A DNA stretch of 64,000 nt from a bacterium. Lineage in GTDB: Bacteria > Auribacterota > UBA3054. This document shows, in pieces, positions 41,220-49,652 of this stretch (positions are counted from its first letter, which is position 1; every line of letters begins with the position of its first letter). The position numbers and the translations under genes were made by a program. The notes beneath the pieces were generated by a model, which searched no databases, was not told the DNA's origin, and worked only from the letters and a program-made list of their open reading frames with translations. The DNA is taken from positions 101,307 through 165,306 of the forward strand of contig JAFYXV010000008.1 in the NCBI GenBank assembly GCA_017557885.1, in the 5' to 3' direction.

Positions 41220-42599
41220 CTAATTTTTTTCCATGACCTGGAACTGCTCCCACTTGCCGCTCTTGAACCTCAGCCAATAAATTATCGCGGAGACGAGGAA
41301 AAGCACGCCGGTTATGGACCAGACGGAGTAGATACCGAAGTGGAGGACTTCCGTCGCAACGTATAGCGCCGGCACGAAGAAGAGCCAGCTCAAAGAGACC
41401 GAGGTGATCATCGGAAAGACGGTGTCCCCCGCCGAGCGCAGGGCGTTGTTAAGGCCGACGTTGAAAACATCCGCGAAGTTGAAGATCATCATGGTGTAAA
41501 GAAGATTCCTGGTCATCACATAGATCGCTTCCGTATGTTTGCCGCCGCAGAAAGTGTCGAAGATCTCCCGGGTGAAAATTATGATGATCAAAGCGATGAC
41601 GACGACCAGTATCTCCCCCAAGAGAAGCCCCTGGTAAACGGTCTTCTTCCCAAGGTCCTTTCTGCCCATGCCGATGAACTGGGCCATGACGATGGCCGCG
41701 CCGTGGGCTATGGAGAGGATCGGCAGGAAAATGAGGTTCTGGATGCTGAAGATCACGGTGGTGGCGTTCAGAGCGTCGTCGGAGATGCGCCCGGTGAACA
41801 TTATCTGGGCGGCGAAGGCGGCGTTGTCAAGGCCGAACATCAAGCCCGTGGGCAGCCCGAACCTGAGAAGATTCAGGAAGGATGATTTCCGGAAACGCCA
41901 GGAGCTAAAGAAGGAATACTCTCTTGTGGAGGGCATGCAGGCGATGAAAGCGAAGAGCGCCAGCGTCGTCATAAATCCGGCTATGATGGTGGCGATTGCG
42001 GCGCCTTCTATGCCCATTTCCGGAACGCCGTATTTTCCGAAGATGAAAACGTAATTCAGAAAAACGTTGGCGACGCAGCCGAAAACGTTGGCGATGGTGG
42101 AGACCCAGACCATCGAGCGGCCGTTGAAAAAGCTTGACAAAACAATGTTCGTCAAAGGGATGATCATGTAGAAAGCCACGTAGGAGAAATAGGCTTTTTC
42201 CATGGCGAGAATGTTCGGGGAGTGCGCCGCCTTTTCCAAAACGAACATGCCCAAAGGCCTGGTCAGGAAAGGCACCGTGCTGCCCACCAGCCAGACGAAA
42301 TATAGGCTCTGCCAGACGGAAACGGAGACCATCTTTTTGTCCTTGGCGCCGAAATACTGCGCCACCAAGGTCGTGGTGTAAACCGCCACTCCGGCGAAAA
42401 AGCACTGGACAGTGAACGACAAAGTTCCGGCCCCCATGGAGGCGCCGGCGGCGTCAAGGTTGTAGTGTGCGAGCATCATGCGGTCGCAGAACAAAAGCAG
42501 CGCGAAAGCCGCGTTTGTCACCATCATCGGGAAGGAGACCTTCACGATCTTCTTCATGATCTCAAAGCCCTTCACAGGTTCTTTTATTTCATTGTCCAT
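41220..42599 (-). CDS. MATE family efflux transporter
   Basis: A 459-residue inner-membrane antiporter with twelve hydrophobic segments in two related halves. MATE features are M-M-V-T-N-A-A-F early in TM1, the T-L-V-A-Q-Y-F-G-A segment near residue 80 and the matching A-I-V-M-A-Q-F-I-G-M-G-R-K in the second half. Members export drugs, dyes or metabolites using H+ or Na+; the substrate cannot be told from sequence. It is divergent from the gate-domain gene, with 110 bases between them. Downstream argG has its own promoter. Confidence 0.93.
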   Translation of the reverse strand: MDNEIKEPVKGFEIMKKIVKVSFPMMVTNAAFALLLFCDRMMLAHYNLDAAGASMGAGTLSFTVQCFFAGVAVYTTTLVAQYFGAKDKKMVSVSVWQSLYFVWLVGSTVPFLTRPLGMFVLEKAAHSPNILAMEKAYFSYVAFYMIIPLTNIVLSSFFNGRSMVWVSTIANVFGCVANVFLNYVFIFGKYGVPEMGIEGAAIATIIAGFMTTLALFAFIACMPSTREYSFFSSWRFRKSSFLNLLRFGLPTGLMFGLDNAAFAAQIMFTGRISDDALNATTVIFSIQNLIFLPILSIAHGAAIVMAQFIGMGRKDLGKKTVYQGLLLGEILVVVIALIIIIFTREIFDTFCGGKHTEAIYVMTRNLLYTMMIFNFADVFNVGLNNALRSAGDTVFPMITSVSLSWLFFVPALYVATEVLHFGIYSVWSITGVLFLVSAIIYWLRFKSGKWEQFQVMEKN

Positions 42600-42654
42600 A
42601 TGAGATTATTTTACTATATATCAGCCCAAAGAAGATACGGTGTAACGTTTCCCC

Positions 42655-42683
42655 TTGTCTGGGAAAGGAATTTAAAATATAAT
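42655..42683 (+). promoter_or_regulatory. Promoter for the gate-domain membrane protein
   Basis: -35 TTGTCT (42655-42660), 17-base spacer, -10 TATAAT (42678-42683), 26 bases before the ATG. Confidence 0.75.
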
Positions 42684-42709
42684 ATCCCCCAAAATACTGA
42701 GGGAAACTT

Positions 42710-43870
42710 ATGTCTGAAAAGAAAAAACTGATACCGAAGCCGCTTGAGCCGATCATTTTTCTTGTAATATTCTTTGCCATTGCCGGACCCATGGCCCACA
42801 TCATGGGCGCCAAGAACATGGTGAGGACCATAATGGCCACTGGCCACGACCTTATCATCAACACCTGCTTCTTTCTGATGGCGGTCTGCGTCATAGCGGG
42901 AGCCCTCAGCGCGCTTCTCATAGAGTTCGGCATTGTGGCCGCCCTGGAAAAGATCCTCAAGATCTTCATGAAGCCCATCTTCAACCTCCCCGGCGCCGCG
43001 GCTTTGGGCGGCGTGATGACCTTCTTCTCCGACAACCCCTCCATCATAGCCCTGGCCAGGAACCGCTCCTTCGCGCGCTATTTCAAAAAATATCAGCTCG
43101 TTTCCCTGACCAACTTCGGAACGGCCTTCGGCATGGGGCTTATAGTTCTCACTTACATGATGAGCCTGGAAGGCGAAGGTTTCGTCGCAGCAGCAGCCGT
43201 TGGCTTTTTAGGGGCGGTCTTCGGCGCCGTCATCTCGACGAGGATCATGCAGTTTTTGGTGAAGCCGATAGTCGGCGACGAGCCGGCCATAACGGAAGAC
43301 GAGCTCGCCAAGATCGAGAAGGTCGAATCCGAGCAGGGCGTTTACAAAGAGGAGAATCTCTTCACCCGCTTTTTGAACGGCATCCTTGACGGCGGCAAAA
43401 ACGGCGTGGAAGTCGGCATGGCCATCATACCGGGCGTCGTCATAATCTGCACCTTCGTCATGATGATAACCTTCGGGGCCAATGAAGAGACCGGCCTCTA
43501 CACCGGCGCGGCTTACGAAGGCGTGGCCTGGCTGCCCAAGATCTGCGGATATTTCAAGCACCCCATCTATTGGCTCTTCGGGTTCAAGAACCCCGAGAAC
43601 ATCGCCTTCCCGCTTACCGCCATGGGCGCGGTTGGCAGCGCGCTCGCCCTCGTTCCGAAACTGAAAGTCACTCCCAACGACATCGCGGTCTTCACAGCCA
43701 TCGGCATGTGCTGGAGCGGTTACCTGAGCACCCACACGGCCATGCTGGACGCCCTGGGATACCGCAACGTTATCAGCAAGGCTTTGATCTCGCACACAAT
43801 AGGCGGCCTTTGCGCAGGCGTCTTCGCCCACTATGTCTTCCTTCTGGTGAGCAAACTTTTGGGCGCGTAA
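42710..43870 (+). CDS. Nucleoside-recognition (gate) domain membrane protein, CD0519/CD1768-like
   Basis: A 386-residue polytopic inner-membrane protein with about nine to ten helices and a charged cytoplasmic loop (about 190-225). The stretches G-V-M-T-F-F-S-D-N-P-S-I-I-A-L-A-R and F-P-L-T-A-M-G-A-V-G-S-A-L are typical of the gate-domain family that also occurs in FeoB and sporulation proteins. Family members are predicted transporters; the substrate is unknown and the nucleoside label is historic. GAGGG precedes the ATG. Monocistronic, between its own promoter and a terminator. Confidence 0.82.
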   Translation: MSEKKKLIPKPLEPIIFLVIFFAIAGPMAHIMGAKNMVRTIMATGHDLIINTCFFLMAVCVIAGALSALLIEFGIVAALEKILKIFMKPIFNLPGAAALGGVMTFFSDNPSIIALARNRSFARYFKKYQLVSLTNFGTAFGMGLIVLTYMMSLEGEGFVAAAAVGFLGAVFGAVISTRIMQFLVKPIVGDEPAITEDELAKIEKVESEQGVYKEENLFTRFLNGILDGGKNGVEVGMAIIPGVVIICTFVMMITFGANEETGLYTGAAYEGVAWLPKICGYFKHPIYWLFGFKNPENIAFPLTAMGAVGSALALVPKLKVTPNDIAVFTAIGMCWSGYLSTHTAMLDALGYRNVISKALISHTIGGLCAGVFAHYVFLLVSKLLGA

Positions 43871-43892
43871 AATTAGAGATCCTTAAAGGTTG

Positions 43893-43924
43893 CAAAAAGG
43901 CTCCCGACAACGGGAGCCTTTTTG
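43893..43924. terminator. Bidirectional intrinsic terminator
   Basis: Perfect 14-base stem (43893-43906 with 43911-43924), ACAA loop, core GGCTCCCG/CGGGAGCC with A and T runs. It separates the gate-domain gene from the convergent amidohydrolase. Confidence 0.93.
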
Positions 43925-43933
43925 TTTTCAAGG

Positions 43934-45538
43934 TCAGGCTTCGTAAACGAGCCGCCCTCCCAGATAAGTTTTCAGGACCTTTATCTTGTGAAGATCGAAA
44001 ACAGGCGTCCGGAAGGGATCGCGCTCCAAAATAGTGAAGTCCGCCAGAAAGCCTTCCTTTATCAGGCCCTTTCTCGTCTCCTCGAAACTGGCGTAAGCGG
44101 AGGCAGAGGTAAAACTGTCAAGGGCTTCCGTAAGCGTGAAAGCCTCGGCGGGTTGATAAGGGCCAGTGCCGTCCAGGGAAGTCCTGGTGACCGCCAGCTC
44201 GATGCCCTTCATACAGTCCGGAAGCTCCACGGGGCAGTCGGAGCCGTTGGATACGGAAGCGCCCAAAAGCATTAGCGTTTTCCAACAGTAGCTCGTCTTG
44301 AGAAGTTCCGGATCGAGAAGCTTGAAGACAATATGGTTGTCATAGTCAAGGAAAACGGACTGGGCGTAAACATGCAGCCCCAGCCTGGCGATCCTTTCCA
44401 GCTGCTCCCTTCTCGTCACCTGGCAGTGGACTATGCCGTGGCGGTGATCATGCCTGGGATGAGCCTTCAGGGCTTCCTCGTAGGCTCTGAGGACTTCCTC
44501 CAAACACTCGTCCCCTATGGCGTGGACGGCGATCTGCATGCCGGCGGCGTGAGCGCAGGCTATCATCTCACGCAGTTTTTCGGGAGAATAGAGGGAAAAT
44601 CCGCGTTCAGATGAATTGCGGTAGGGCTTGCTCAAATGCGCCGTGGCGCTGCCCAGAGATCCGTCCCCCAGGATCTTCAAGGGGCCTGTTTTAAAAAGTT
44701 CCGTCCCCTTGCCGGTTCTGTTGCCCGCGGCGAGAAAATTTTTCAGTTCCCCGATCGTCTCGAAATTGCACTGCTCATAAACTCTCAAAGTGAGCCTGCC
44801 TTCCTTTTCCAGCTCCCGGTAACATTCGTCTATGACCGCCGGGGAAACGTTTCTGAAAACGCAGTAGTCGTCGCTTTGGACGCTGGTGATGCCGAAACTG
44901 TTGAGATTTCGGCAAGCTCGGAGGATCATCTCCTTAATTTCTTCCCTGGAAGGAGGAGGCAGCGCGCTTTTCACGATATTGACGGCGTTGTCGTAAAATC
45001 TTCCGTCCGGCTTGTCTCCCTCCACGCCTATGCGGCCGCCTTCTATGGGAAAAGCCTTTTTCACGCCGAGGATCTCCATGGCTTTGGAATTCACGACGCA
45101 CATATGCCCGCAGACTCTGGTGATCATGATGGGGATCTCGCGGGAAACTTTATCCAGATCATCTCTTGAGGGCATGCGCTTTTCGCCTTTGAAGAGATCC
45201 TGGTTCCAGCCCCGGCCGACGAGCCAGCCCTCCGGCCTGACAGCGCGCGAATCCAAAAAAGAGGAAAGGCAGTCCAAAAGCTCCTCCAAACTTCCCGTGT
45301 GCTCATTGAGCGGCGCCTGGGAAAGCGTCGAGCCATAACCCAGAAGGTGCAGATGGGAATCGTTGAAGCCGGCGCAGACAAAAGCGCCCTTCAGATCGTG
45401 GATGCTGTCGCCTTCCCTGGCGACGCCGACGATGCCGTCGTTTCCGACTTCGGAAAAAACGCCGTTCTCAACTGCGAACGCGCTGGAAAAAGACCCCTTC
45501 CCGAGATACACTCTGCCGTTGTAATAAAAGCTTTTCAT
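43934..45538 (-). CDS. Amidohydrolase family protein (YtcJ-like)
   Basis: A 534-residue metal-dependent hydrolase of the amidohydrolase-3/YtcJ group. The N-terminal beta-sandwich (1-60) leads into D-S-H-L-H-L (first metal histidines). L-K-I-L-G-D-G-S-L-G-S follows in mid-protein, then A-V-H-A-I-G-D and G-I-V-H-C-Q, and N-G-S-D-C-P-V-E supplies the catalytic aspartate. The C-terminal beta-sandwich is completed by G-F-L-A-D-F-T-I-L. Cytoplasmic by absence of a signal peptide. Relatives act on N-acyl or cyclic amides, but the substrate is not predictable. A terminator-like hairpin separates it from the upstream aminotransferase gene. Confidence 0.88.
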   Translation of the reverse strand: MKSFYYNGRVYLGKGSFSSAFAVENGVFSEVGNDGIVGVAREGDSIHDLKGAFVCAGFNDSHLHLLGYGSTLSQAPLNEHTGSLEELLDCLSSFLDSRAVRPEGWLVGRGWNQDLFKGEKRMPSRDDLDKVSREIPIMITRVCGHMCVVNSKAMEILGVKKAFPIEGGRIGVEGDKPDGRFYDNAVNIVKSALPPPSREEIKEMILRACRNLNSFGITSVQSDDYCVFRNVSPAVIDECYRELEKEGRLTLRVYEQCNFETIGELKNFLAAGNRTGKGTELFKTGPLKILGDGSLGSATAHLSKPYRNSSERGFSLYSPEKLREMIACAHAAGMQIAVHAIGDECLEEVLRAYEEALKAHPRHDHRHGIVHCQVTRREQLERIARLGLHVYAQSVFLDYDNHIVFKLLDPELLKTSYCWKTLMLLGASVSNGSDCPVELPDCMKGIELAVTRTSLDGTGPYQPAEAFTLTEALDSFTSASAYASFEETRKGLIKEGFLADFTILERDPFRTPVFDLHKIKVLKTYLGGRLVYEA

Positions 45539-45545
45539 TCCCTGA

Positions 45546-45578
45546 AAAGAAAAAGGGGAAGAAGTTTTTCTTCTTCCC
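45546..45578 (-). terminator. Intrinsic terminator after the aminotransferase gene
   Basis: Perfect 9-base stem GGGAAGAAG/CTTCTTCCC (45556-45564 with 45570-45578), five-base loop, and on the minus strand CCTTTTTCTTTTC immediately after. It lies between the stop at 45585 and the amidohydrolase start at 45538, so the amidohydrolase may be transcribed less or separately. Confidence 0.65.
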
Positions 45579-45584
45579 TCTAAT

Positions 45585-46763
45585 TCAGCTGTTCTTGATG
45601 GTGGGTATCCACTCAGCTATTCTCTTCACCGCCTCTTCTATGACGTCCATGGAAGTGGCGAAGGAAAGCCTCAGGTGCCCTTCCCCGCCGAAGGCGCTGC
45701 CCGGGACGGTGGCCACGTAGGCGTCCTCCAGAAGGCGCATGGCCGCTTCCTGGGAGCTCAAGCCCCAGCCGGAGATGTTGGGGAAGACGTAGAAAGTTCC
45801 CCTGGGGTTGGGGCACTTAACGCCCGGCAGTTCGTTCAAAGCCTGGACGATGTATTTTCTCCTTTCGTCGAAATTCTCCAGCATGCGCCTCACGCAGTCC
45901 TGGTCGTCCCTTAAGGCCACCACGCCGCCGTACTGGGCGAAGGTGGTCATGCCGGAGGTGGACTGGTCCTGCAGCCTCTTGATGGCGTCGGAAGCCTCAA
46001 GGGAGGGGCAGGCCACGTAACCCAAGCGCCAGCCCGTCATGGAATAGGTCTTGGCGTAGCCGTTCACCGTGAAAACTCTGTCGTAAAGATCCGGCAGCGC
46101 CGCGGCGAAGCTGACGTGCTTGAAGCCGTCGTAAACAAGGTGCTCGTAGATCTCGTCGGAAACGATGGCGATGTCGGGATGCTTGCGCAGAACCGCGCCC
46201 AAAGACCTGATCTCATCTTCGCTGTAAGCCTGGCCCGTGGGGTTGGTGGGGGTGTTGATGATAAGAGCCCTGGTCCTGTCGGTGATGGCAGCCTCCAGCT
46301 GCTCCGGCTTCATTAAAAAGTTGTCCTCTTCCCTGGTCTGCACGAAGACCGGCTTGCCGCCCGCCAAAGCCACGATCTCGGGATAGCTTACCCAGTAAGG
46401 CGCGGGAATGATCACTTCGTCGCCCGGATCCAGAAGGATCTGGAAGATGCAGTAAACGCTGTGTTTGGCGCCGGTGTTGACCACGATCTGCTGGGGCAGA
46501 TAGTTCAAATGGTTTTCCCTTTGGAATTTTTTCGCGATGACTTCCCTCAGGGGCAGAATGCCGTTGGTGGCCGCGTATTTCGTCTTGCCGGCTTTCAGGG
46601 CGTCGATGCAGGCGCGGCAGATGTGCTCGGGAGTCGGAAAGTCCGGCTCGCCCACCGCCATGGAAATGACCTGGTAGCCCTGCGCCTTCAGTTCGTTGGC
46701 CTTGTTGTTTATGGATAAGGTCGCTGAAGGTTTGACTGATCTGATTCGGGAACTAAGTTTCAT
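45585..46763 (-). CDS. Pyridoxal-phosphate aspartate aminotransferase (class I, subgroup gamma)
   Basis: A 392-residue fold-type I aminotransferase. Features are the N-terminal S-R-I-R-S-V-K-P-S-A-T, the G-E-P-D-F-P-T-P segment near 38, N-T-G-A-K-H-S for PLP phosphate, N-T-P-T-N-P-T-G (about 170), D-E-I-Y and the PLP lysine in N-G-Y-A-K-T-Y-S-M-T-G-W-R-L-G-Y (about 235-250). The C-terminal R-L-S-F-A-T-S carries the substrate arginine. This pattern fits aspartate (or aspartate/prephenate) aminotransferase. It begins 3 bases after tsaD stops. Confidence 0.93.
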   Translation of the reverse strand: MKLSSRIRSVKPSATLSINNKANELKAQGYQVISMAVGEPDFPTPEHICRACIDALKAGKTKYAATNGILPLREVIAKKFQRENHLNYLPQQIVVNTGAKHSVYCIFQILLDPGDEVIIPAPYWVSYPEIVALAGGKPVFVQTREEDNFLMKPEQLEAAITDRTRALIINTPTNPTGQAYSEDEIRSLGAVLRKHPDIAIVSDEIYEHLVYDGFKHVSFAAALPDLYDRVFTVNGYAKTYSMTGWRLGYVACPSLEASDAIKRLQDQSTSGMTTFAQYGGVVALRDDQDCVRRMLENFDERRKYIVQALNELPGVKCPNPRGTFYVFPNISGWGLSSQEAAMRLLEDAYVATVPGSAFGGEGHLRLSFATSMDVIEEAVKRIAEWIPTIKNS

Positions 46764-46766
46764 TAT

Positions 46767-47777
46767 TCAGTTGATAAAAGTTGAAAAAACATCGGCGTCC
46801 AGCTTGCTGGGGCCTTTATCTTGATAAGTCTGCAGACCGCGGGCGGCGATCATGCGGGCGTTGTCTGTGCATAACGGGAAGGGCGGGAAAACTACTCTCA
46901 TTTGTTTTCCCCTCGCTCTTCCCCGAAGGTTGAAAAGTTCTCTCAGGCGGCTGTTGGCGCTGACTCCGCCGCCCACCACGATCGTCTCCAGACCGAGCTC
47001 CCTGGCCGCCAGAAGCGTCTTTTTGACCAGCACGTCCATGATGGCTTCCACATAGTCGGCGGCGATGTTGTCGATGGCTTCCGGAGAACCGGGCTTCGTC
47101 CTTTCCACGTGGTAGAGCAAGGCTGTCTTCACGCCGGAAAAGCTGAAGTCATAGGAGGGCTTGAGATAAGAGCGCGGGAAACGCCTGCCGTCCGCCGTGC
47201 CCCGCTGCCCTCTTTCCGCGGCCTTGGCCAGATTCACGCCTCCCGGCATGGGAAAGCCCAGGATCTTGGCGCCCTTGTCCAAAGCTTCGCCCGCCGCGTC
47301 GTCCCTGGTGCGGCCTATGATGGCGTAATCCTCCGGAGACTTCACGTGGGCCAAGAGAGTGTGTCCCCCGGAAATGACCAGCGCCAGGAAAGGATACTCC
47401 ACCTTCTCCGCGGCGGTGGCCGCGAACATGTGGGCCTCGATGTGGTTGACGGCCACGAAGGGCTTTTTGGCGGCAAGCGCCAGGCTCTTGGCGAAACTTA
47501 ATCCCACGATCAAAGCGCCCGCAAGGCCGGGGCCCGCCGTCGCCGCGATGAGATCGACGTCGGAAAGCTTCAGGTTCTCCTTTTTCAAAAGCTCTTCGGT
47601 TATGTGGGGAAGGGCTTCCAGATGACTCCGGCTGGCCAGTTCCGGCACCACGCCGCCGTAGGGGTCGTGGATCTGATACTGGCGGGAGACGATCTCGGAA
47701 AAAGGCTCCTGCCGCCCCGGCCGGTAAAGGGCCGCGGCGGTGTCGTCGCAGGAAGTTTCAATGCCAAGAACGATCAC
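46767..47777 (-). CDS. tsaD: tRNA N6-adenosine threonylcarbamoyltransferase
   Basis: Transfers the threonylcarbamoyl group from TC-AMP to A37 of tRNA, using the product of TsaC at 32280. The 336-residue ASKHA-fold protein has G-I-E-T-S-C-D-D-T (5-13), G-G-V-V-P-E-L-A-S-R (41-50), the metal-binding H112-I-E-A-H116 and the late G-G-G-V-S-A-N and D-N-A-R-M motifs. I chose the GTG at 47777, which overlaps the previous stop as GTGA and has AAGGAAGG upstream. The frame is open further up but in shadow. tsaB and tsaE are not in the window. Confidence 0.96.
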   Translation of the reverse strand: MIVLGIETSCDDTAAALYRPGRQEPFSEIVSRQYQIHDPYGGVVPELASRSHLEALPHITEELLKKENLKLSDVDLIAATAGPGLAGALIVGLSFAKSLALAAKKPFVAVNHIEAHMFAATAAEKVEYPFLALVISGGHTLLAHVKSPEDYAIIGRTRDDAAGEALDKGAKILGFPMPGGVNLAKAAERGQRGTADGRRFPRSYLKPSYDFSFSGVKTALLYHVERTKPGSPEAIDNIAADYVEAIMDVLVKKTLLAARELGLETIVVGGGVSANSRLRELFNLRGRARGKQMRVVFPPFPLCTDNARMIAARGLQTYQDKGPSKLDADVFSTFIN

Positions 47778-48202
47778 TTGCCTTCCTTGGGTATCCTTAC
47801 GATGTCTCTTACGAATTCCACGTAATAGACTTCGCACCATTTGTCAAGCACGTACTCGAAGGAGCGGACCTTCTGCTTGTCAGCCTCGGCCTCCCCTATC
47901 CTCAGATCCAGGGAGTCCTCCTCGGAATAGTCCACTTCCGTCTTGAGATATTTGTGCAATTGCGACCAGTCGAGTTTGTAATTGTCCCTTAAGCGCAGAT
48001 GCTTCTTCTGCCAAGTGTAGGTGACGTCGTCCCTGGTCTTGGTGGTCTGTTCGAACCGGGAGAGCAGGATGTCGCTTTTGGTGTAACCCAGGGCCTGGAT
48101 CGCAGCGTCGATCTCGTTCTGGGTGTTGGTGACGCGCTGGTCCAGTGTGACTGCGCAGCCGGAGAGCAGGATAACTGCCAAAAGAGATAAAAGTTTTTTC
48201 AT
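47774..48202 (-). CDS. Small lipoprotein of unknown function
   Basis: A 142-residue predicted lipoprotein: M-K-K-L-L-S-L-L-A-V-I-L-L-S-G-C with lipobox L-L-S-G-C16. The mature part is charged, with aromatic residues (Y-T-W, W-C-E-V-Y-Y) and heptad-like helices. I recognise no family. The ATG at 48202 was chosen because its AAGGA overlaps the stop of the S41 protease gene. It overlaps tsaD by four bases. Tight coupling to the S41 protease suggests a related envelope role, but this is position only. Confidence 0.78.
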   Translation of the reverse strand: MKKLLSLLAVILLSGCAVTLDQRVTNTQNEIDAAIQALGYTKSDILLSRFEQTTKTRDDVTYTWQKKHLRLRDNYKLDWSQLHKYLKTEVDYSEEDSLDLRIGEAEADKQKVRSFEYVLDKWCEVYYVEFVRDIVRIPKEGK

Positions 48203-48204
48203 TC

Positions 48205-49617
48205 TTATTCCTTGGTGGCGAGTTGACATTTTAATACCGTGACCGCGGCTTTCAAAGCGGCGTCGGGGACTTGCATGAGATCCTCCTCCTCTTCCTGGCC
48301 GGCGGTTCCTTCGCTTATTTTTTTATAGCGCGCTTCGTGCTTTTTCTGCCGGTAGCGCAGCATGGCCAATTCCTCTTCCTGGCCAGTCTTTATCTCGATA
48401 TCGGGGACGAGCCCCTTTTTGTGGATGCATTCCCCGTCCGGGGTGTAGTAGTAGGCGATGGTAAGTTTCATGCCGTAGCCGTCCTTTCCCACATTCGCCA
48501 CGTTCTGCACCGAGCCCTTGCCGTAGGTCTTCGAGCCTATGAGGATCGCCCTGTTGTTGTGTTTCAGGGCGCCGCAGAGGATCTCGGAAGCGCTGGCGGT
48601 GGCTTTGTTGACCAGGATGACCAGGGGGATCTTGCCGTAAAGCGGTTCTTTGCGGCTCGTGAATTTCTGCTCCGGCACGCATCTCCCGGACATGGACACC
48701 ACCAGGCTGCCCTTGGGGACGAAAAGTTCTGATGCTTTCCAGGCCGCGTCCAAAAGCCCGCCGCCGTTGTTCCTCAGGTCTATGACGAGGCCGCGCATGC
48801 CCTCCGCTTTGAGTTTCTCCAATTCCTTCGCCAGATTCTCCGCCATGTTCTTGTCAAAAGCTGTCAGCCGCACGTAGGCTATGCCGTTCTCCTTGTCCAA
48901 GAGACGCGCTTCCGGCACGCTGTTGACCTTGATGATCTCCCTTTTCATGACGAACTCTTTTTCCTGCTTACCGCTGCCTTCGGCGCGCATTACAGTGACC
49001 GTCACCGTTGTTCCCGGATCTCCTCTCATGAGCCTGGTGACGCCCATGAGATCGGACTTGCTCACGTCCTCCCCGTCGATCTTCAAAAGCTCGTCGAAGG
49101 GCATGAGCCCGGCCTCAAAGGCCGGCGTCCCCTCTATGGGGGCCATGATGACCACGCCGCCTTTGGGCTCCGCCGTCACTTCCACGCCGATGCCGCCGAA
49201 GCTGCCCTTGGTGCCGGAATTTAATATATCGTAATCCTTGGGGGAGAAAAATTCGCTGAAGGGATCCAGAGAGGAGATCATGCCGTTCAGAGCGTTGCGC
49301 ATCAGATCTTCCCTGGAGACCTCCTCCACATAGCTGCCCTCGGCGGCCATCATGACATAAAGGCTCATGGAGAGCCAGTCGTTGAGATCCTTTTGGGTGA
49401 AAGCCTTGTGGAAGGCGTTGGAAGGAATGACCACAGTCTTGGGATCGGCGGAGGGCAGGTTCGTAACCGCGACGGTCTTCACCGCAGGCGCTTCGGCGCT
49501 CTCCTCCGGAGTGTGCTCGGCGACGGCGCAGCCGAATAGCAGCAAGGCGGCCGTCCCAAGGAGGACAGCCTTTAATAAAAGCCTTTGCTCACAGTTTTTC
49601 CCAGTATAGATCTTCAT
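48205..49617 (-). CDS. S41 family C-terminal processing protease, predicted lipoprotein
   Basis: A 470-residue envelope protease of the CtpA/Prc type. The N-terminus carries a lipobox (L-L-L-F-G-C30), so it is likely anchored to a membrane facing the periplasm. A helical region (about 65-120), a PDZ domain (about 130-220, G-G-I-G-V-E-V-T start, D-E-L-L-K-I-D-G) and the S41 core follow. The core has R-N-N-G-G-G-L-L, the Ser motif N-K-A-T-A-S-A-S-E-I and the catalytic lysine in G-S-K-T-Y-G-K-G-S-V-Q. I preferred the ATG at 49617 over a TTG three codons upstream. Confidence 0.93.
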   Translation of the reverse strand: MKIYTGKNCEQRLLLKAVLLGTAALLLFGCAVAEHTPEESAEAPAVKTVAVTNLPSADPKTVVIPSNAFHKAFTQKDLNDWLSMSLYVMMAAEGSYVEEVSREDLMRNALNGMISSLDPFSEFFSPKDYDILNSGTKGSFGGIGVEVTAEPKGGVVIMAPIEGTPAFEAGLMPFDELLKIDGEDVSKSDLMGVTRLMRGDPGTTVTVTVMRAEGSGKQEKEFVMKREIIKVNSVPEARLLDKENGIAYVRLTAFDKNMAENLAKELEKLKAEGMRGLVIDLRNNGGGLLDAAWKASELFVPKGSLVVSMSGRCVPEQKFTSRKEPLYGKIPLVILVNKATASASEILCGALKHNNRAILIGSKTYGKGSVQNVANVGKDGYGMKLTIAYYYTPDGECIHKKGLVPDIEIKTGQEEELAMLRYRQKKHEARYKKISEGTAGQEEEEDLMQVPDAALKAAVTVLKCQLATKE

Positions 49618-49652
49618 AAAAACCAAAAGGATATTCTATCAAAAATCACTTT

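Noticed and set aside
47778-47840. Longer N-terminus for TsaD
   Set aside because: It lies inside the preceding lipoprotein gene; the GTGA overlap start matches the family N-terminus.
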